A DNA stretch of 17,168 bases from CAIYYX01 sp035530135 (lineage in GTDB: Bacteria; Pseudomonadota; Gammaproteobacteria; Burkholderiales; Rhodocyclaceae): NCBI GenBank assembly GCA_035530135.1, contig DATKVJ010000124.1, positions 1-17,168 of the forward strand. The letters run 5' to 3'. Under the pieces are notes generated by a model. That model ran no database searches, was not told the DNA's origin, and saw only the letters and a program-made list of their open reading frames with translations. This document shows, piece by piece, positions 15,776-17,168 of the stretch. The stretch's first letter is position 1. Every line of letters begins with the position of its first letter. A program made the position numbers and the translations under genes.

Positions 15776-15851
15776 GCCGCCTTATGCTTCCCGTCACATG
15801 CAGAGTGAGCACTGGCGCAGCGAATGGTAGCGTATCGCGCACTCTCCGAGA

Positions 15852-15871
15852 ATATGCAATCGTTTGCATAT
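15852..15871. promoter_or_regulatory. Perfect palindrome upstream of wtpA, candidate operator
   Basis: Arms ATATGCAA and TTGCATAT surround TCGT, an exact eight-base inverted repeat in an otherwise GC-rich area. It lies 250 bases upstream of the wtpA start and 140 bases upstream of the leader ORF. The AT-rich, two-fold symmetric form suits a dimeric regulator of oxyanion uptake, but it does not read like the E. coli ModE box. Confidence 0.55.
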
Positions 15872-15932
15872 CATGCGGCCCGCAACCGGGTATTCGCAGC
15901 GGTGGCTGAGCGCGCGCGGCCCGGCGCCCGGC

Positions 15933-16754
15933 CTAGTCGATAAGCTTGCGGTCTGCGCCGTAGAAGGGAAATCGGCCGCCGTAATCGCCGATGAAAACGA
16001 GGTGGCTCACCAGCCCGGCGCCTTCGCGCCAGTAGTGCACCTCGCAGGTCGGCGGCTCGAGCACGAAGTCGTGCGAGCTGTCCTCGCGCAGATCGAAGAC
16101 GCAGGAATGCGAGGGGCTCGGCGCGATGCTTGCCGTCACGCCGTGCCAGTGCGTATGGATCGGCCGATGGACGTGCCCGCACAGGATGCGGATCACCTGC
16201 GGGTGCCGTTGCACCAGCGCACCGAGCGCGTCTCCGTTGCGGCAGTTCTGCCAGTCCATGTTTGCCAGCCCCGTGAGGAACGGAGGGTGGTGCATGAACA
16301 GCGCCGTCGGCCGGTCGGGCGCGGTGCGCAGCTGCGCGTCGAGCCAGGCCAGCCGCCGCTCGCAAAGTTCGCCGCCCTGCTCGCCGGGGATCGTGGTATC
16401 GAGCCCGATCAGGCGCAGCGGGTAGTCCTCGATCGCGTAGTGCAGGAATTCCGCGTCGCTGAAAAGGTAGGCATGATCGGAGAACGCGGCGCGCAGCGCC
16501 GCCCGATCGTCATGATTGCCGGGGATGACGTAAAGCGGTATTGCGAGCGGCGCCAGGATCTCGCGCAGCAAGGCGTATTCCTCGGCCTTGCCGAGGTCCA
16601 CCAGGTCACCCGTGCACAGCGCAATGTCCGGCCGCGGATTCAGCGCGTTCAGCTGCGCCACGCAGTCGCGAAGCTTCTGCGCCGAGTCGACCGTGCGGTA
16701 GGCAAGCCTGCCCGCGGCCTTGATATGAGTGTCGGTAATTTGCGCGATCAGCAT
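15933..16754 (-). CDS. GpdQ-like metallophosphodiesterase (calcineurin-like fold)
   Basis: The 273-residue enzyme keeps the binuclear metal ligands of the class III cyclic-nucleotide/glycerophosphodiester phosphodiesterases: D8 and H10 in DTH, D50 in TGDLVD, N80 in GNHDD, H155/H156 in MHHPP, and H194 and H196 in GHVH. The overall pattern (MLIAQITDTH, QLNALNPRPD, EEYALLREIL, IPLYVIPGNHDD, WLDAQL) follows Enterobacter GpdQ, including the identical positions of the first four ligands. It has no signal peptide, so it is cytoplasmic. It starts 28 bases after an ABC-transporter ATPase gene, consistent with import followed by cleavage of a phosphodiester. A CpdA-type cAMP phosphodiesterase is the main alternative. 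Confidence 0.85.
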   Translation of the reverse strand: MLIAQITDTHIKAAGRLAYRTVDSAQKLRDCVAQLNALNPRPDIALCTGDLVDLGKAEEYALLREILAPLAIPLYVIPGNHDDRAALRAAFSDHAYLFSDAEFLHYAIEDYPLRLIGLDTTIPGEQGGELCERRLAWLDAQLRTAPDRPTALFMHHPPFLTGLANMDWQNCRNGDALGALVQRHPQVIRILCGHVHRPIHTHWHGVTASIAPSPSHSCVFDLREDSSHDFVLEPPTCEVHYWREGAGLVSHLVFIGDYGGRFPFYGADRKLID

Positions 16755-16782
16755 CGCTGTGTTCCATCCGCCTGGATGCGCA

Positions 16783-17168
16783 CTAGCCGCCGAGCGTGAG
16801 CAGCGCCCCGGGCTCGATGCTGAGTCCGATCGGCTCGCCGATGCGAAACTCGCGGTGCTCGGTGGTTTCCACGATGATGGGCTCGGAATCGATCTCGCTC
16901 ACGTGCAGCCTGGTGCGGTCGCCCAGGAAGAACTGCGCCGTCGTCTTGCCCCGCAGCGGCGCTCCTTCGAGAGGAACGATGTGCGCGTCGCTCGGCCGGA
17001 ACAGGACCTCGATGCTGTCCGCGGCGGCGCCCGGCCATGGTATGCGGCCGCCCGGGAGCTCGATCGCGCCGTCGCGCACCGGCCCGCGGACGCGGTTCAT
17101 GGTACCGATGAAGTCGGCGACGAAAGCGTTCGCGGGGTGGAAGTAGGTCTCGCGCGGCGTGCCCACCT
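16783..17168 (-). CDS. ABC transporter ATP-binding protein, C-terminal part (cut by window edge)
   Basis: The frame is open to the right edge, so only the last 128 residues are visible. It begins VGTPRETYFHPANAFVADFIGTMNRV, which follows the Walker/switch region in MalK/PotA/PhnT-class ATPases. The remainder is a TOBE domain (VLFRPSDAHIV, then FFLGDRTRLHV and IGLSIEPGALLTL). The nucleotide-binding domain lies outside the window, and the GTG near the edge is not the start. Members import sugars, polyamines, iron, phosphonates or glycerol-3-phosphate. The phosphodiesterase just downstream favours a phosphorus-containing ligand (inference). Confidence 0.82.
   Translation of the reverse strand, partial: VGTPRETYFHPANAFVADFIGTMNRVRGPVRDGAIELPGGRIPWPGAAADSIEVLFRPSDAHIVPLEGAPLRGKTTAQFFLGDRTRLHVSEIDSEPIIVETTEHREFRIGEPIGLSIEPGALLTLGG

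Noticed and set aside
15603..15850. Moco/Tuco riboswitch upstream of wtpA
   Set aside because: Hairpins are present, but I could not align the conserved core by eye; a covariance search is needed, so no riboswitch is annotated.

Overview
The window looks like part of a GC-rich proteobacterial chromosome, most likely a betaproteobacterium. This is inferred from base composition, gene families and operon style; no rRNA, tRNA or other taxonomic marker is present. Genes are tightly packed, apart from two longer non-coding stretches that hold the strongest regulatory signals.

Layout from left to right. (1) Positions 1 to about 1215 are the right part of an IS110-family, IS1111-group insertion sequence: a DEDD transposase cut by the window edge, then the long non-coding 3' segment where this group encodes its guide RNA. 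GC-rich, REP-like hairpins abut it. (2) 1375-2100 encodes a periplasmic DsbC-type disulfide isomerase. It converges on 2210-3475, an anaerobic sulfatase-maturase-type radical SAM/SPASM enzyme with a C-terminal SEC-C zinc motif. (3) 3678-4938 holds small genes: a DoxX-family membrane protein whose only well-placed start codon is CTG, a four-cysteine small protein, and an unassigned membrane protein. (4) 4939-5711 is a lower-GC regulatory region with a near-consensus sigma-54 promoter (5359-5374), palindromes, and short exact repeats on both sides of the promoter.

(5) 5712-11933 is one six-gene plus-strand operon: an amidase-signature enzyme with an intact Lys96/Ser171/Ser195 triad, a Tat-exported UrtA/FmdD-like binding protein, two LivH/LivM (UrtB/UrtC)-type permeases and two UrtD/UrtE-type ATPases. 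Together they should capture an amide or urea-like compound outside the cell, import it and hydrolyse it. With a sigma-54 promoter, nitrogen control is the obvious hypothesis.

(6) 12131-12550 (minus) is an orphan small membrane protein of lower GC. (7) 12620-15602 (minus) is a wtpABC-type tungstate/molybdate ABC transporter in the order binding protein, permease, ATPase. Its leader carries a perfect 8-bp-arm palindrome and a 27-codon ORF with a strong Shine-Dalgarno. (8) 15933-17168 (minus) is a GpdQ-like metallophosphodiesterase preceded by the 3' end of a MalK/PotA-type ABC ATPase gene, which suggests uptake and cleavage of a phosphodiester.

No CRISPR array, defence system or large novel cassette was seen. 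The most notable items are the sigma-54 amide operon with its unusual control region, the wtp leader, the IS1111 guide-RNA region, and the orphan sulfatase maturase with a SEC-C tail.
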